The translations under genes were made by a program, and so were the position numbers. The notes beneath the pieces are model-generated. The model made no database searches. It saw only the letters and a list, made by a program, of their open reading frames with translations, and was not told the DNA's origin. Below, one piece after another: positions 1-6,807 of a stretch of 17,424 nucleotides of DNA. Origin of the DNA: Bacteroidetes bacterium UBA2364 (GTDB lineage Bacteria > Bacteroidota > Rhodothermia > Rhodothermales > UBA2364). The stretch lies in the NCBI GenBank assembly GCA_002344075.1, contig DDTM01000092.1:1-17424 (forward strand), written 5' to 3'. Within the stretch, counting starts at the first letter, position 1. Each line of letters begins with the position of its first letter.

Positions 1-35
1 GTGGTATCCAAAATCCTCGATTAAGCCAGAGAATT

Positions 36-86
36 GTTGTCGGTGGTCGTGCATATGTTTAGTATCGGCCACCGACTACCGACAAC
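36..86 (+). promoter_or_regulatory. Long hairpin in the rpsJ leader
   Basis: Bases 36-49 pair with 73-86 in a 14-bp stem with one G-U pair and a 23-nt loop. The right side carries two tandem copies of ACCGAC, so 39-49 can instead pair with 66-76 (11 bp, one G-U pair). The two helices exclude each other. No T-run follows, so a plain intrinsic terminator is unlikely. The stem ends 18 nt before the rpsJ ATG. It could be an S10-operon leader, an RNase processing site or the end of the upstream transcript. The pairing is visible; the role is inferred. Confidence 0.5.
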
Positions 87-104
87 TTGCATTCCCAAAT
101 ATAT

Positions 105-416
105 ATGGCAAGCCAAAAAATCAGAATCAAGCTAAAGTCTTACGACCATACGCTGATTGACAAGAGCGCCGAAAAGATTATCAAAACGGTAAAAGCTACA
201 GGTGCTGTTGTAAGCGGTCCAATTCCGCTCCCCACCGATAAGCAAATTCATACGGTTTTGCGCTCTCCACACGTGGATAAGAAGAGCCGCGAACAGTTTG
301 AGTCCCGCAGCCACAAGCGCCTTATTGACATCCTTTCTACTTCTTCCAAGACCGTAGATGCCCTTATGAAACTCGAACTTCCGAGTGGGGTAGATGTCGA
401 AATTAAGGTTCCGTAA
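105..416 (+). CDS. rpsJ: 30S ribosomal protein S10 (uS10)
   Basis: Small-subunit protein of the 30S head, also known as the antitermination factor NusE, which bridges NusG and NusB. The product is 103 aa, the usual length. It opens with MASQKIRIKLKSYDH and carries the family motifs GPIPLPT and HVDKKSREQFE, ending in LPSGVDVEIKVP. The ATG at 105 is chosen over an in-frame TTG at 87 because homologues begin near the KIRIKLK strand and the extra six residues are not family-like. No clear Shine-Dalgarno precedes it. It heads the S10 gene set, but the next gene is an unexpected lipoprotein instead of rplC. Identification is certain. Confidence 0.98.
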   Translation: MASQKIRIKLKSYDHTLIDKSAEKIIKTVKATGAVVSGPIPLPTDKQIHTVLRSPHVDKKSREQFESRSHKRLIDILSTSSKTVDALMKLELPSGVDVEIKVP

Positions 417-503
417 TACACCGCATTCAGTGTCTGACAGACGTTCCACTTGTCTCATTGAATAAACCTCTTAATTCATTAAACCCAAAAGCGAGGTAAA
501 ACC

Positions 504-962
504 ATGAAAATTCTTTCCCGCATGATCGTATTTGCATTCTTGGCCATGGTAGCGGTAGGGTGCGACAGTGAGCCAACTGACAGTGAAAAGCTCGTAGGTG
601 CTTGGACCCTGACGAAGATCACAGACGGACGTGGCGACATAACAACGGCCTTTAAGCAAAGTGTGACCACATTACGGGTTACGATGAATGCTGATCTTAG
701 TGATAAATTTGAGGTGCTGTATTCTGCGGCTGCAAAAGCAGCAGGTGCAACCGATGTTTCGAATGTTGGTACCTATGTGGTTGTAGAGGCCAGTAAGCAA
801 GTACAGCTCAAAAATATGGGAACCACGCTTACGCTGAACTATCTATTCTCGGAAGGTAATAACAATGAGGTAACCTTCTCATTACCTGCCGCAGTAGTAA
901 ACGTAATCTTTAATAGTACTGCTTATCAAGGAACGGTTACCATTACGGCAACGAAGTCCTGA
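504..962 (+). CDS. Predicted lipoprotein, lipocalin-like, unknown function
   Basis: The 152-aa product has a lipoprotein signal peptide: K2 and R6, a hydrophobic core from about residue 7 to 18, then AVGC with the lipidation cysteine at C20. The mature part begins CDSEPTDSEK, acidic as in many Bacteroidota surface lipoproteins. It continues with KLVGAWTLTKI, like the start of small lipocalin-like beta-barrel domains (W-x-L-T near the N-terminus). The rest alternates polar and hydrophobic residues and suggests beta strands. GAGG at 493-496 lies 7 nt before the ATG. The gene sits between rpsJ and rplC, where a gene is not expected. It is probably co-transcribed with rpsJ, though a hairpin follows its stop. 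I do not recognise a specific family. The lipoprotein call is fairly sure; the fold is a guess. Confidence 0.8.
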   Translation: MKILSRMIVFAFLAMVAVGCDSEPTDSEKLVGAWTLTKITDGRGDITTAFKQSVTTLRVTMNADLSDKFEVLYSAAAKAAGATDVSNVGTYVVVEASKQVQLKNMGTTLTLNYLFSEGNNNEVTFSLPAAVVNVIFNSTAYQGTVTITATKS

Positions 963-980
963 TAAATGAAACTGAATGCG

Positions 981-1012
981 TTTGGGGCAGGCTCCGAAGG
1001 AGAAGCCCCAAA
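981..1012 (+). promoter_or_regulatory. GC-rich hairpin between lipoprotein gene and rplC
   Basis: TTTGGGGC (981-988) pairs perfectly with GCCCCAAA (1005-1012). Inside it, CTCC (992-995) pairs with GGAG (999-1002) around a GAA loop. The hairpin starts 18 nt after the lipoprotein stop and lies 86 nt before rplC. The sequence after it (TGTTACTCTTTG) has only a weak T-rich stretch, so it may be a leaky terminator, an attenuator or a 3'-end stabiliser. A weaker AT hairpin follows (TCTTAA 1061-1066 with TTAAGA 1070-1075) just upstream of rplC. Confidence 0.5.
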
Positions 1013-1098
1013 TGTTACTCTTTGAAATACAAGAGCTTAACTTAATCAATAAAGCCTCGATCTTAAAAATTAAGAGATCAAAGCACAAAGCGATTACA

Positions 1099-1725
1099 AT
1101 GAGCGCCATCTTAGGAAAAAAAATCGGTATGACGAGCGTCTTTGACGCTGCCGGAAATCAGGTAATCTGTACCGTCGTCGAAGCCGGACCATGCATCGTT
1201 ACCCAGGTGAGAACAGAAGAAACGGACGGTTATACCGCTGTCCAACTCGCCTTTGGTGATGTAAAAGAAAAAAATACCACAAAGGCCATGAAAGGCCACT
1301 TCCAGAAGGCAGGTACCACGCCAAAACGTCATTTGGTGGAATTTCGGAACTACGAAAAAGAAGTATCTCTCGGAGACACGCTCTCGGCAGAAGACGTGCT
1401 GACGGAAGGCATGAAAGTAGATGTGTCTGGTACATCAAAAGGGAAAGGTTTTCAGGGGGTTGTGAAACGTCACGGTTTTAGTGGTGTTGGAATGCGGACA
1501 CACGGTCAGCATAACCGGATGCGTGCCCCGGGTTCTTTGGGACAATCTTCCGATCCTAGCCGTGTTTTCAAAGGTATGAAAATGGCGGGTCGTACCGGTG
1601 GAGATCGGGTAACCCTCAAAAAATTGACGGTTGTTCGGGTATTAGCGGATCAAAACCTAGTGCTCATCAAGGGTGCAATTCCTGGTGCAAAGAACAGTTT
1701 GGTTGAAATCCGTAAAGCCAAATAA
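1099..1725 (+). CDS. rplC: 50S ribosomal protein L3 (uL3)
   Basis: Early-assembly 23S rRNA-binding protein whose extended loop reaches towards the peptidyl transferase centre. The 208-aa product starts MSAILGKKIGMTSVFD, as L3 proteins do. The loop region has FQGVVKRHGFSG, HGQHNRMRAPGSLGQ and KGMKMAGRTGG, followed by a C-terminal beta-barrel part ending LVEIRKAK. The frame stays open upstream to 976, but those 41 codons read through the hairpin leader and do not look like L3, so the ATG at 1099 is chosen. No strong Shine-Dalgarno is visible. It is separated from the lipoprotein gene by a 136-nt structured spacer and from rplD by 63 nt. Confidence 0.98.
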   Translation: MSAILGKKIGMTSVFDAAGNQVICTVVEAGPCIVTQVRTEETDGYTAVQLAFGDVKEKNTTKAMKGHFQKAGTTPKRHLVEFRNYEKEVSLGDTLSAEDVLTEGMKVDVSGTSKGKGFQGVVKRHGFSGVGMRTHGQHNRMRAPGSLGQSSDPSRVFKGMKMAGRTGGDRVTLKKLTVVRVLADQNLVLIKGAIPGAKNSLVEIRKAK

Positions 1726-1788
1726 AAAGGCTTGAAGAAAGCCAATAAGTTCTCCGTTTAACGACAGATTATCTAGACTCAGCATAAA

Positions 1789-2427
1789 ATGGAACTCACA
1801 GTTTATACACGAGACGGACAAAACGCAGGCCGCACCATTACACTTGATGACTCGGTGTTCGGGATTGCACCTAATAACCATGCCATTTGGTTAGATGTCC
1901 GCTCGATTCAGGCCGCAGGCCGACAAGGCACGCACAAGTCAAAGGAACGAAGCGAAATAGCACGTTCTACTCGCAAATTGTATCGTCAGAAAGGAACCGG
2001 TGGTGCCCGCTCTGGTGACTACAAGTCGCCTTTAAAACGAGGTGGTGGTACGGTTTTTGGGCCTCGCCCCCATAAATATGTCGTGAGTGTGAACCGTAAG
2101 ACCAAGCAATTGGCTCGCCGTTCCGCACTCAGCTATAAAGCAACCGCCGACGCCCTGCGTGTGATCGAAAATTTTGAAATGGATGCGCCACGCACCAAAG
2201 ATATGGTAGCTGTACTGAGCGCCCTTCAATTGGCAGGCCAAAAAGTACTGGTTCTTACCGGACACCACGACGAGGTGATTTTTAAATCTGGACGTAACCT
2301 GCCCAAAGTAAGTGTTATGGAAGCAGCCAATGCTTCGACCCTCGACCTTATGAACGCGCAAGTAGTGTTGATGCAAGAGAGTGCGGTGGAAGAACTCACT
2401 GCTCTTCTTTCTAAGCAAGCCCAATAA
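1789..2427 (+). CDS. rplD: 50S ribosomal protein L4 (uL4)
   Basis: Large-subunit protein lining the exit-tunnel constriction; in E. coli it also represses the S10 operon by binding its leader. The product is 212 aa, normal for the family. The long basic tunnel loop lies around residues 45-95 and includes RQKGTGGARSGD and RGGGTVFGPRPHKY. The globular C-terminal part has the expected strand-helix repeats (KVLVLTG, ASTLDLMNAQVVLM). It begins MELTVYTRDG and the ATG is preceded only by an A-rich stretch. The stop is 19 nt before the rplW start. Whether it regulates this operon cannot be read from the sequence, though structured leaders upstream of rpsJ and rplC are candidates. Confidence 0.98.
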   Translation: MELTVYTRDGQNAGRTITLDDSVFGIAPNNHAIWLDVRSIQAAGRQGTHKSKERSEIARSTRKLYRQKGTGGARSGDYKSPLKRGGGTVFGPRPHKYVVSVNRKTKQLARRSALSYKATADALRVIENFEMDAPRTKDMVAVLSALQLAGQKVLVLTGHHDEVIFKSGRNLPKVSVMEAANASTLDLMNAQVVLMQESAVEELTALLSKQAQ

Positions 2428-2433
2428 GCCCAC

Positions 2434-2439
2434 AGGAGA
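2434..2439 (+). promoter_or_regulatory. Shine-Dalgarno site deciding the rplW start
   Basis: AGGAGA lies 7 nt before the ATG at 2447. It is one of the few strong Shine-Dalgarno sites in the window and supports 2447 over the upstream in-frame ATG at 2381, which lies inside rplD. Confidence 0.7.
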
Positions 2440-2446
2440 AACAGCA

Positions 2447-2743
2447 ATGGATGCAACTAAAATTCTGATCCGGCCGGTACTAACCGAAAAAATGACCGCA
2501 CTGGGCGATGCAAAACACTACGGATTTAAAGTGGCCAAAGAAGCCAATAAAATTCAAATTGCCCGTGCCGTAGAAGATTTCTATCCGGGTGTTCAGGTGA
2601 AAGAAGTTAGGACAATGATCGTTCGCGGGAAAGCACGCCGCCAGATGACCAAGCGTGGTGTACTCGCTGGGCGTCGTGCTTCTTGGAAAAAAGCGATCGT
2701 TACCCTCGCATCGGGCGAAATTAACTTCTATGAGGAAATTTAA
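2447..2743 (+). CDS. rplW: 50S ribosomal protein L23 (uL23)
   Basis: Protein at the tunnel exit that docks trigger factor and SRP. The 98-aa product has the family opening ILIRPVLTEKM (residues 6-16) and the YGFKVAKEANKIQI strand, then YPGVQVKEVRTMIVRGK, a basic loop (KARRQMTKRG), and the C-terminal WKKAIVTLASGEINF strand. The frame continues upstream to 2381 within rplD, but homologues start just before the RPVLTEK motif and the ATG at 2447 has an AGGAGA site. It follows rplD by 19 nt and precedes rplB by 67 nt. Confidence 0.98.
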   Translation: MDATKILIRPVLTEKMTALGDAKHYGFKVAKEANKIQIARAVEDFYPGVQVKEVRTMIVRGKARRQMTKRGVLAGRRASWKKAIVTLASGEINFYEEI

Positions 2744-2810
2744 ACCGAACCGTATCCTGCAAAACAAGGCTTGAGATTGCCTGTAAGAAAAGGATCAAAC
2801 CAATTATAAA

Positions 2811-3638
2811 ATGGCACTGAGAACCTTAAAGCCCACCACACCTGGACAGCGCAGACGCTCGATGGCGGACTTTACGATGGTGACAAAATCCGCACCAGAG
2901 AAAAGTTTGTTGGATGAGTCTAAGCGAAAAGGTGGGCGGAATAACAACGGACGGATTACTGTTCGCCACCAAGGAGGAGGACACAAACGCCGTTATCGTA
3001 TCATTGACTTTAAGCGGAACAAAAAAGATATTCCCGCAACGGTAGCGAGTGTAGAATACGACCCAAATCGTTCTGCACGGATTGCCTTGCTGGTTTATGC
3101 CGACGGCGAAAAACGCTATATCATTGCGCCGGATAAGCTGACGGTTGGCACGAAGGTAATATCGAGTGATACCGCGATGCCTGAAGTAGGCAATAACATC
3201 CCGCTTGCGAGAATCCCGCTTGGTACGTTTGTTCATTGTATCGAAATGAAACCCGGAAAAGGTGCCCAGATGGCACGGTCTGCGGGAACCTCGGCACAGT
3301 TGGCCGCAAAAGAAGGTGGCATGGCCACCCTTAAACTGCCTTCCGGAGAAATGCGGATGGTACCGGCCTTGTGTACTGCAACGGTGGGTACGGTTAGTAA
3401 TCCGGATCACATGAATGTGATTCTTGGAAAAGCCGGACGCAAGCGTTGGAAAGGCGTTCGTCCAAAGGTTCGCGGGGTCGCAATGAACCCAATAGATCAC
3501 CCGATGGGTGGTGGTGAAGGTCGTGCTTCCGGGGGGCACCCACGTTCGCCTTGGGGACAACCAGCCAAAGGGTACAAAACGCGTCGTGGTAAAAAGCCTT
3601 CGGATCGTTTTATTGTTCGTAAGCGCAACAAAGCCTAA
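2811..3638 (+). CDS. rplB: 50S ribosomal protein L2 (uL2)
   Basis: Largest 23S rRNA-binding protein, needed for subunit association and peptidyl transferase assembly. The 275-aa length is typical. The N-terminal OB-fold carries GRITVRHQGGGHKRRYR (residues 48-64). The SH3-like middle has AGTSAQLAAKEGGMATLKLPSGE. The C-terminal basic tail has VAMNPIDHPMGGGEG, with the conserved histidine at H230, then GHPRSPWG and RRGKKPSDRFIVRKR. The ATG at 2811 gives MALRTLKPTTPGQR, the expected start; no clear Shine-Dalgarno precedes it. An opposite-strand reading frame covers much of the gene, but it is a shadow of this strongly conserved coding sequence. Confidence 0.99.
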   Translation: MALRTLKPTTPGQRRRSMADFTMVTKSAPEKSLLDESKRKGGRNNNGRITVRHQGGGHKRRYRIIDFKRNKKDIPATVASVEYDPNRSARIALLVYADGEKRYIIAPDKLTVGTKVISSDTAMPEVGNNIPLARIPLGTFVHCIEMKPGKGAQMARSAGTSAQLAAKEGGMATLKLPSGEMRMVPALCTATVGTVSNPDHMNVILGKAGRKRWKGVRPKVRGVAMNPIDHPMGGGEGRASGGHPRSPWGQPAKGYKTRRGKKPSDRFIVRKRNKA

Positions 3639-3723
3639 GGTAGTTGGCCATAACCGCTTCGCTAACTCATAAAGTTGGGGCGGTAATCAACCAAAATCTG
3701 ATCATAATAATTGAATTCGAGTT

Positions 3724-4008
3724 ATGCCTCGTTCACTCAAAAAAGGACCGTTTGTATATCACAAACTCCTCAAGAAATTAGATGCGGTCAATGCATCGGG
3801 CAAAAAAAAGGTGATCAACACCTATAGCCGCGCCTCGATGATTGTGCCTGAAATGGTGGGTCACACATTTGGTGTACACAACGGGAAGCAATTTATCCCG
3901 GTTTATGTGACCGAAATGATGGTGGGCCATAAACTGGGCGAGTTTTCGCTGACACGAACATTTCGGGGTCATGCGGGAGACAAAAAAGACAAGCGCGGTA
4001 AGCGATAA
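3724..4008 (+). CDS. rpsS: 30S ribosomal protein S19 (uS19)
   Basis: Protein of the 30S head that works with S13 at the A-site finger bridge. The 94-aa product starts MPRSLKKGPFV, the universal S19 opening, and carries INTYSRASMIVPEMVGHTF and HNGKQFIPVYVTEMMVGHKLGEFSLTR in order. It ends in a lysine-rich tail (KKDKRGKR). The start is fixed by homology. The spacer to rplB (85 nt) has only short imperfect pairings such as ACCGC with GCGGT, and the 79-nt spacer to rplV shows nothing clear. Confidence 0.98.
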   Translation: MPRSLKKGPFVYHKLLKKLDAVNASGKKKVINTYSRASMIVPEMVGHTFGVHNGKQFIPVYVTEMMVGHKLGEFSLTRTFRGHAGDKKDKRGKR

Positions 4009-4087
4009 GATGGTACGCGCAGAACGGATCATGTCGTCTGGGACTGCAATCACCTAACACCTGTATTTGACGAATTACCTAAATACG

Positions 4088-4444
4088 ATGGAAGCAAAAG
4101 CACGCCAAACCTATGTTCGGATGTCCCCTCTTAAGATGCGCATTATTGTAAATGAAGTGCGTGGGATGCGGGTTCCGGATGCTCTGAACAAACTGCGCTT
4201 TATGCCTCAGATGGCTGCCAGAACGGTAGAAAAAACCATCGCCTCGGCATACAGCAATCTACGAGATAAGTTTGGAGCAGAGTCTATTGACGAAAACGCG
4301 CTCTACATCCGCGAGATATTTGTGGACAGTGCACCCATGTTTAAACGGATACAACCCGTTTCGAGAGGCCGGGCATTCCGGATTAAGAAAAGAAACAGCC
4401 ATCTTACGGTAGTAGTGGCCAATAAAGAAGAAGCATCCGAGTAA
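4088..4444 (+). CDS. rplV: 50S ribosomal protein L22 (uL22)
   Basis: Large-subunit protein whose long beta-hairpin lines the exit tunnel opposite L4. The product is 118 aa from the ATG at 4088 and begins MEAKARQTYVRMSPLKMR, as L22 normally does. A longer frame from a TTG at 4067 would add seven residues not usual in the family, so it was not used. Helices around residues 14-62 include VRGMRVPDALNKLRFMP. The tunnel hairpin lies near residues 80-101 with APMFKRIQPVSRGRAFRIKK. The stop is 37 nt before rpsC. Confidence 0.97.
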   Translation: MEAKARQTYVRMSPLKMRIIVNEVRGMRVPDALNKLRFMPQMAARTVEKTIASAYSNLRDKFGAESIDENALYIREIFVDSAPMFKRIQPVSRGRAFRIKKRNSHLTVVVANKEEASE

Positions 4445-4481
4445 ATCACCGTACCGTTGGGTACAAAAAAAGTGTACGACT

Positions 4482-5273
4482 TTGGGACAAAAAACTAATC
4501 CTATCGGCCTGCGTCTTGGAATTATCCGCGGTTGGGAATCCAACTGGTACAGCAAGGATTTTGCCGATAAACTGATTGAAGACGAAGAAATTCGCAAATA
4601 CCTTCGGGCACGTTTAAAAAAAGCCGGTCTTAGCCGTGTGATTATTGAGCGTACACCCAAACGGGTGATCCTAACACTTCATACCAGCCGTCCGGGCGTT
4701 GTCATCGGACGGAGTGGTCAGGAAGTGGAAAAACTTCGCGAAGAGCTAAAAAAGCTTACCAGCAAAGATGTCCAGATCAATATCAATGAGATTAAACGGC
4801 CGGAATTGGATTCCAGCTTGGTAGCACAAACAATTGCCCAGCAATTAGAAGGTCGTATTGCATTCCGGCGGGCGATGAAACAAGGCGTTCAGGCTGCGAT
4901 GCGCATGGGTGCGGAAGGCATTCGTGTTCGGGTCTCTGGGCGCTTGGGTGGTGCTGAAATGAGCCGCACCGAGCAATATTTAGAGGGTCGTGTTCCACTA
5001 CACACCCTACGTGCAGATATTGACTATAGCGAAGCAACCGCCTTCACAATTTATGGTACCATGGGGGTTAAAGTTTGGATATTTAAGGGTGAAATCATTG
5101 GTCGTCCAGACCTTAGCCCAAATCTTCAAGCACAGCGCAATCCTACAGCGGGTGGAACCGAAGAACGTAGTGAACGTCCGGAGCGCCGTCGTCGTAATGA
5201 CCGTGGCGACCGAGGTGATCGCGGAGGCGACCGAGGTGGACGCCGTGGTGGTAACAGGGGCGGCGATAGATAA
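4482..5273 (+). CDS. rpsC: 30S ribosomal protein S3 (uS3) with RG-rich tail
   Basis: Protein at the mRNA entry channel with a role in mRNA unwinding. The start is a TTG at 4482, which gives MGQKTNPIGLRLG, the invariant S3 opening; no ATG fits. The type II KH domain lies around residues 38-110, with GRSG at 76-79 as the GxxG loop. The C-terminal S3 domain runs to about residue 215 with YSEATAFTIYGTMGVKVW. The product is 263 aa, longer than the roughly 210-235 aa of many S3 proteins. The excess is a tail from about residue 222 made of charged residues and repeated RGDRGG-type units. The repeat is coded with varied codons and no frameshift is evident. Identification is certain. Confidence 0.98.
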   Translation: MGQKTNPIGLRLGIIRGWESNWYSKDFADKLIEDEEIRKYLRARLKKAGLSRVIIERTPKRVILTLHTSRPGVVIGRSGQEVEKLREELKKLTSKDVQININEIKRPELDSSLVAQTIAQQLEGRIAFRRAMKQGVQAAMRMGAEGIRVRVSGRLGGAEMSRTEQYLEGRVPLHTLRADIDYSEATAFTIYGTMGVKVWIFKGEIIGRPDLSPNLQAQRNPTAGGTEERSERPERRRRNDRGDRGDRGGDRGGRRGGNRGGDR

Positions 5274-5330
5274 GCACCTGTGGGTTATTTTTAGGAATCT
5301 CATTTATAAAAGCATAAAAGGTAATTAGCC

Positions 5331-5756
5331 ATGTTGATGCCTAAACGCGTGAAGCGCCGCAAAATGATGAAGGGTCGTATGAACGGTAACTCCGGTCGTG
5401 GTACGCTCATCTCTTTCGGTGACTTCGCAATCAAGGCGCTTGAAGCCGGATGGATTACAAGTCGCCAGATAGAGGCCGCACGTATTGCCATGACCCGTCA
5501 TATGCGTCGTCAAGGCAAGGTTTGGATCCGGATTTTCCCGGACAAGCCTATCACCAAAAAACCAGCCGAAACTCGTATGGGTAGTGGTAAAGGTTCATTG
5601 GAGTATTGGGTTGCGGTCGTTAAACCGGGGCGTATTTTATTTGAACTGGGAGATGGTGTTTCTTTCGATCTGGCCAAGGAGTCTATGAGGCTGGCCCAGA
5701 ACAAATTACCCATTAAAACCAAGTTCATCGTCCGGCCAGATTTTACGGAGAACTGA
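5331..5756 (+). CDS. rplP: 50S ribosomal protein L16 (uL16)
   Basis: Late-assembly protein near the A site and the elbow of A-site tRNA. The 141-aa product has the family start MLMPKRVKRRKMMKGR. It continues with WITSRQIEAARIAMTRHM (residues 41-58), WIRIFPDKPITKKPAETRMG (65-84) with the conserved Arg at 82 that some bacteria hydroxylate, the glycine-rich GSGKG loop (84-88), and VAVVKPGRILFEL. The ATG at 5331 fits homologues. The gene follows rpsC by 57 nt and precedes rpmC by 74 nt, where only a short CGGT/ACCG pairing is seen. Confidence 0.98.
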   Translation: MLMPKRVKRRKMMKGRMNGNSGRGTLISFGDFAIKALEAGWITSRQIEAARIAMTRHMRRQGKVWIRIFPDKPITKKPAETRMGSGKGSLEYWVAVVKPGRILFELGDGVSFDLAKESMRLAQNKLPIKTKFIVRPDFTEN

Positions 5757-5830
5757 TCGGTATCAAGGGAATACTCGGTTTATTCTTTTACCGTCCGCCC
5801 CTATACATATAGCCGTAACCAAAACCAGCT

Positions 5831-6034
5831 ATGAAAACCAAGGAAATACGCGAAATGTCCGCCTCGGAAATTGAAGCCCAGATTGCGGACCACGAAGCCC
5901 AGTATCGGAAACTAAAGTTTCAGCATACCATTGCCAATCTTGAAAACCCGATGCAAATGCGAAATACCCGTCGTGCAGTTGCACGGCTCAAGACCATTTT
6001 GGCAGAAAAATTGGCGGCAGCAGCCGAAGCATAA
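5831..6034 (+). CDS. rpmC: 50S ribosomal protein L29 (uL29)
   Basis: Small two-helix protein next to L23 at the tunnel exit. The 67-aa length is usual. It starts MKTKEIREMSASEIEAQI and has the conserved LKFQHTIANLENPMQMRNTRR segment of the second helix, ending in an alanine-rich tail. The ATG is the only reasonable start. It lies 74 nt after rplP and only 9 nt before rpsQ, the tightest junction in the window, so the two are very likely translated from one message. Confidence 0.97.
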   Translation: MKTKEIREMSASEIEAQIADHEAQYRKLKFQHTIANLENPMQMRNTRRAVARLKTILAEKLAAAAEA

Positions 6035-6043
6035 ACGGAAGAC

Positions 6044-6301
6044 ATGACCATGAGAAATGCACGCAAAGAACGGGTAGGTTTGGTGGTAAGCGACAAGATG
6101 GATAAAAGCATCGTTGTGGCCATTCAACGCCAAGTTAAACACCCGATTTATGGGAAATTTGTTAAGAAAACGACCAAACTGATGGCCCATGACGAGACCA
6201 ACGATGCCCGCAAAGGGGATACGGTACGTATTATGGAGACCCGTCCCTTAAGCGCGAAAAAACGCTGGCGCCTCGTCGAGGTGGTAGAACGCGCTGAATA
6301 G
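6044..6301 (+). CDS. rpsQ: 30S ribosomal protein S17 (uS17)
   Basis: Primary 16S rRNA-binding protein with an OB fold. The 85-aa product has the family core RKERVGLVVSDKMDKSIVV and VKHPIYGKFVKKTTKLMAHDE, then GDTVRIMETRPLSAKKRWRLVEV. Two starts are possible: ATG at 6044 or ATG at 6050. GGAAG at 6037-6041 is 8 nt before 6050 but only 2 nt before 6044, so 6050 may be the one used, giving 83 aa. The longer version is listed here. It sits 9 nt after rpmC. Confidence 0.97.
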   Translation: MTMRNARKERVGLVVSDKMDKSIVVAIQRQVKHPIYGKFVKKTTKLMAHDETNDARKGDTVRIMETRPLSAKKRWRLVEVVERAE

Positions 6302-6303
6302 TT

Positions 6304-6352
6304 TGTTGCCGATTGCGGAGGAGGCGCGCTCAATACCTCCTGTTTGACAACA
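6304..6352 (+). promoter_or_regulatory. Two-helix hairpin in the rplN leader
   Basis: TGTTG (6304-6308) pairs with CAACA (6348-6352), and inside it GGAGG (6317-6321) pairs with CCTCC (6336-6340). GGAGG is repeated in overlap at 6320-6324, so the inner helix can slip by one repeat. The CCTCC strand resembles an anti-Shine-Dalgarno sequence. The pairing is visible; a role in rplN control is only a guess. Confidence 0.3.
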
Positions 6353-6384
6353 GTTAGTACTGAAAAAGAAAGAGGTAATCAGTC

Positions 6385-6753
6385 ATGATTCAACAGGAAT
6401 CCAGAATGGCCGTCGCCGATAACAGCGGGGCAAAAGAAGTGCTTTGCATCCGGGTACTCGGAGGAAGCGGCCGTCGTTACGCCCGCATCGGAGATGTGGT
6501 CGTCGTATCCGTAAAGTCTGCCATTCCCGGTGGAACGGCCAAAAAGAAAGATGTACAACGCGCAGTTGTTGTTCGGACGAAAAAGGAATTCCGTCGCCAG
6601 GATGGTTCCTACATTCGATTTGATGAAAATGCGGTTGTGCTCATTAATAAAGATGATGAGCCGATTGGCACGCGTATTTTTGGGCCCGTCGCACGCGAAT
6701 TGCGGGACAAAGGCTTTATGCGGATTGTTTCACTCGCTCCGGAAGTACTCTGA
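6385..6753 (+). CDS. rplN: 50S ribosomal protein L14 (uL14)
   Basis: Large-subunit protein that forms intersubunit bridges with 16S rRNA and binds RsfS. The 122-aa length is exactly standard. Motifs in order: MIQQESRMAVADNSGAKE, CIRVLGGS, YARIGDVVVVSVKSAIPGG, KKKDVQRAVVVRTKKE, GSYIRFDENAVVLIN, and GTRIFGPVARELRDKGFMRI. AGAGG at 6371-6375 gives a Shine-Dalgarno at 9 nt. In many genomes rplN starts the spc operon; here an 83-nt spacer with a two-helix structure precedes it, but no convincing promoter was found. Confidence 0.98.
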   Translation: MIQQESRMAVADNSGAKEVLCIRVLGGSGRRYARIGDVVVVSVKSAIPGGTAKKKDVQRAVVVRTKKEFRRQDGSYIRFDENAVVLINKDDEPIGTRIFGPVARELRDKGFMRIVSLAPEVL

Positions 6754-6786
6754 CCGGGACTCCGTCTTGGGACTGGCTCCCACCGG
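6754..6786 (+). promoter_or_regulatory. Bulged hairpin between rplN and rplX
   Basis: TGGGA (6768-6772) pairs with TCCCA (6778-6782) around CTGGC, and the flanking CCGG copies (6754-6757 and 6783-6786) can extend the stem across a 10-nt bulge. It begins directly after the rplN stop. No T-run follows. The function is unknown. Confidence 0.3.
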
Positions 6787-6807
6787 ATTCAAAAATAACA
6801 GAATAAC

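Noticed and set aside
1..24. Short frame ending in TAA at 22-24 that could be the C-terminus of an upstream gene such as fusA
   Set aside because: Only seven codons (VVSKILD) are visible, too few to identify a product.
34..61. Promoter-like TTG and TATGTTTA in the rpsJ leader
   Set aside because: The spacing is 17 nt instead of 19 and the elements lie inside the hairpin arms and loop; chance is likely.
449..478. Promoter-like TTG-N19-TAATTCAT before the lipoprotein gene
   Set aside because: The -7 part matches the TAnnTTTG consensus too poorly to claim.
976..1098. 41-codon N-terminal extension of L3
   Set aside because: It reads through the hairpin spacer and does not match the L3 family, which begins at MSAILGKK.
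2826..3560. Long open frame of 244 codons on the - strand
   Set aside because: It lies wholly over rplB, its translation resembles no protein, and rplB is certain.
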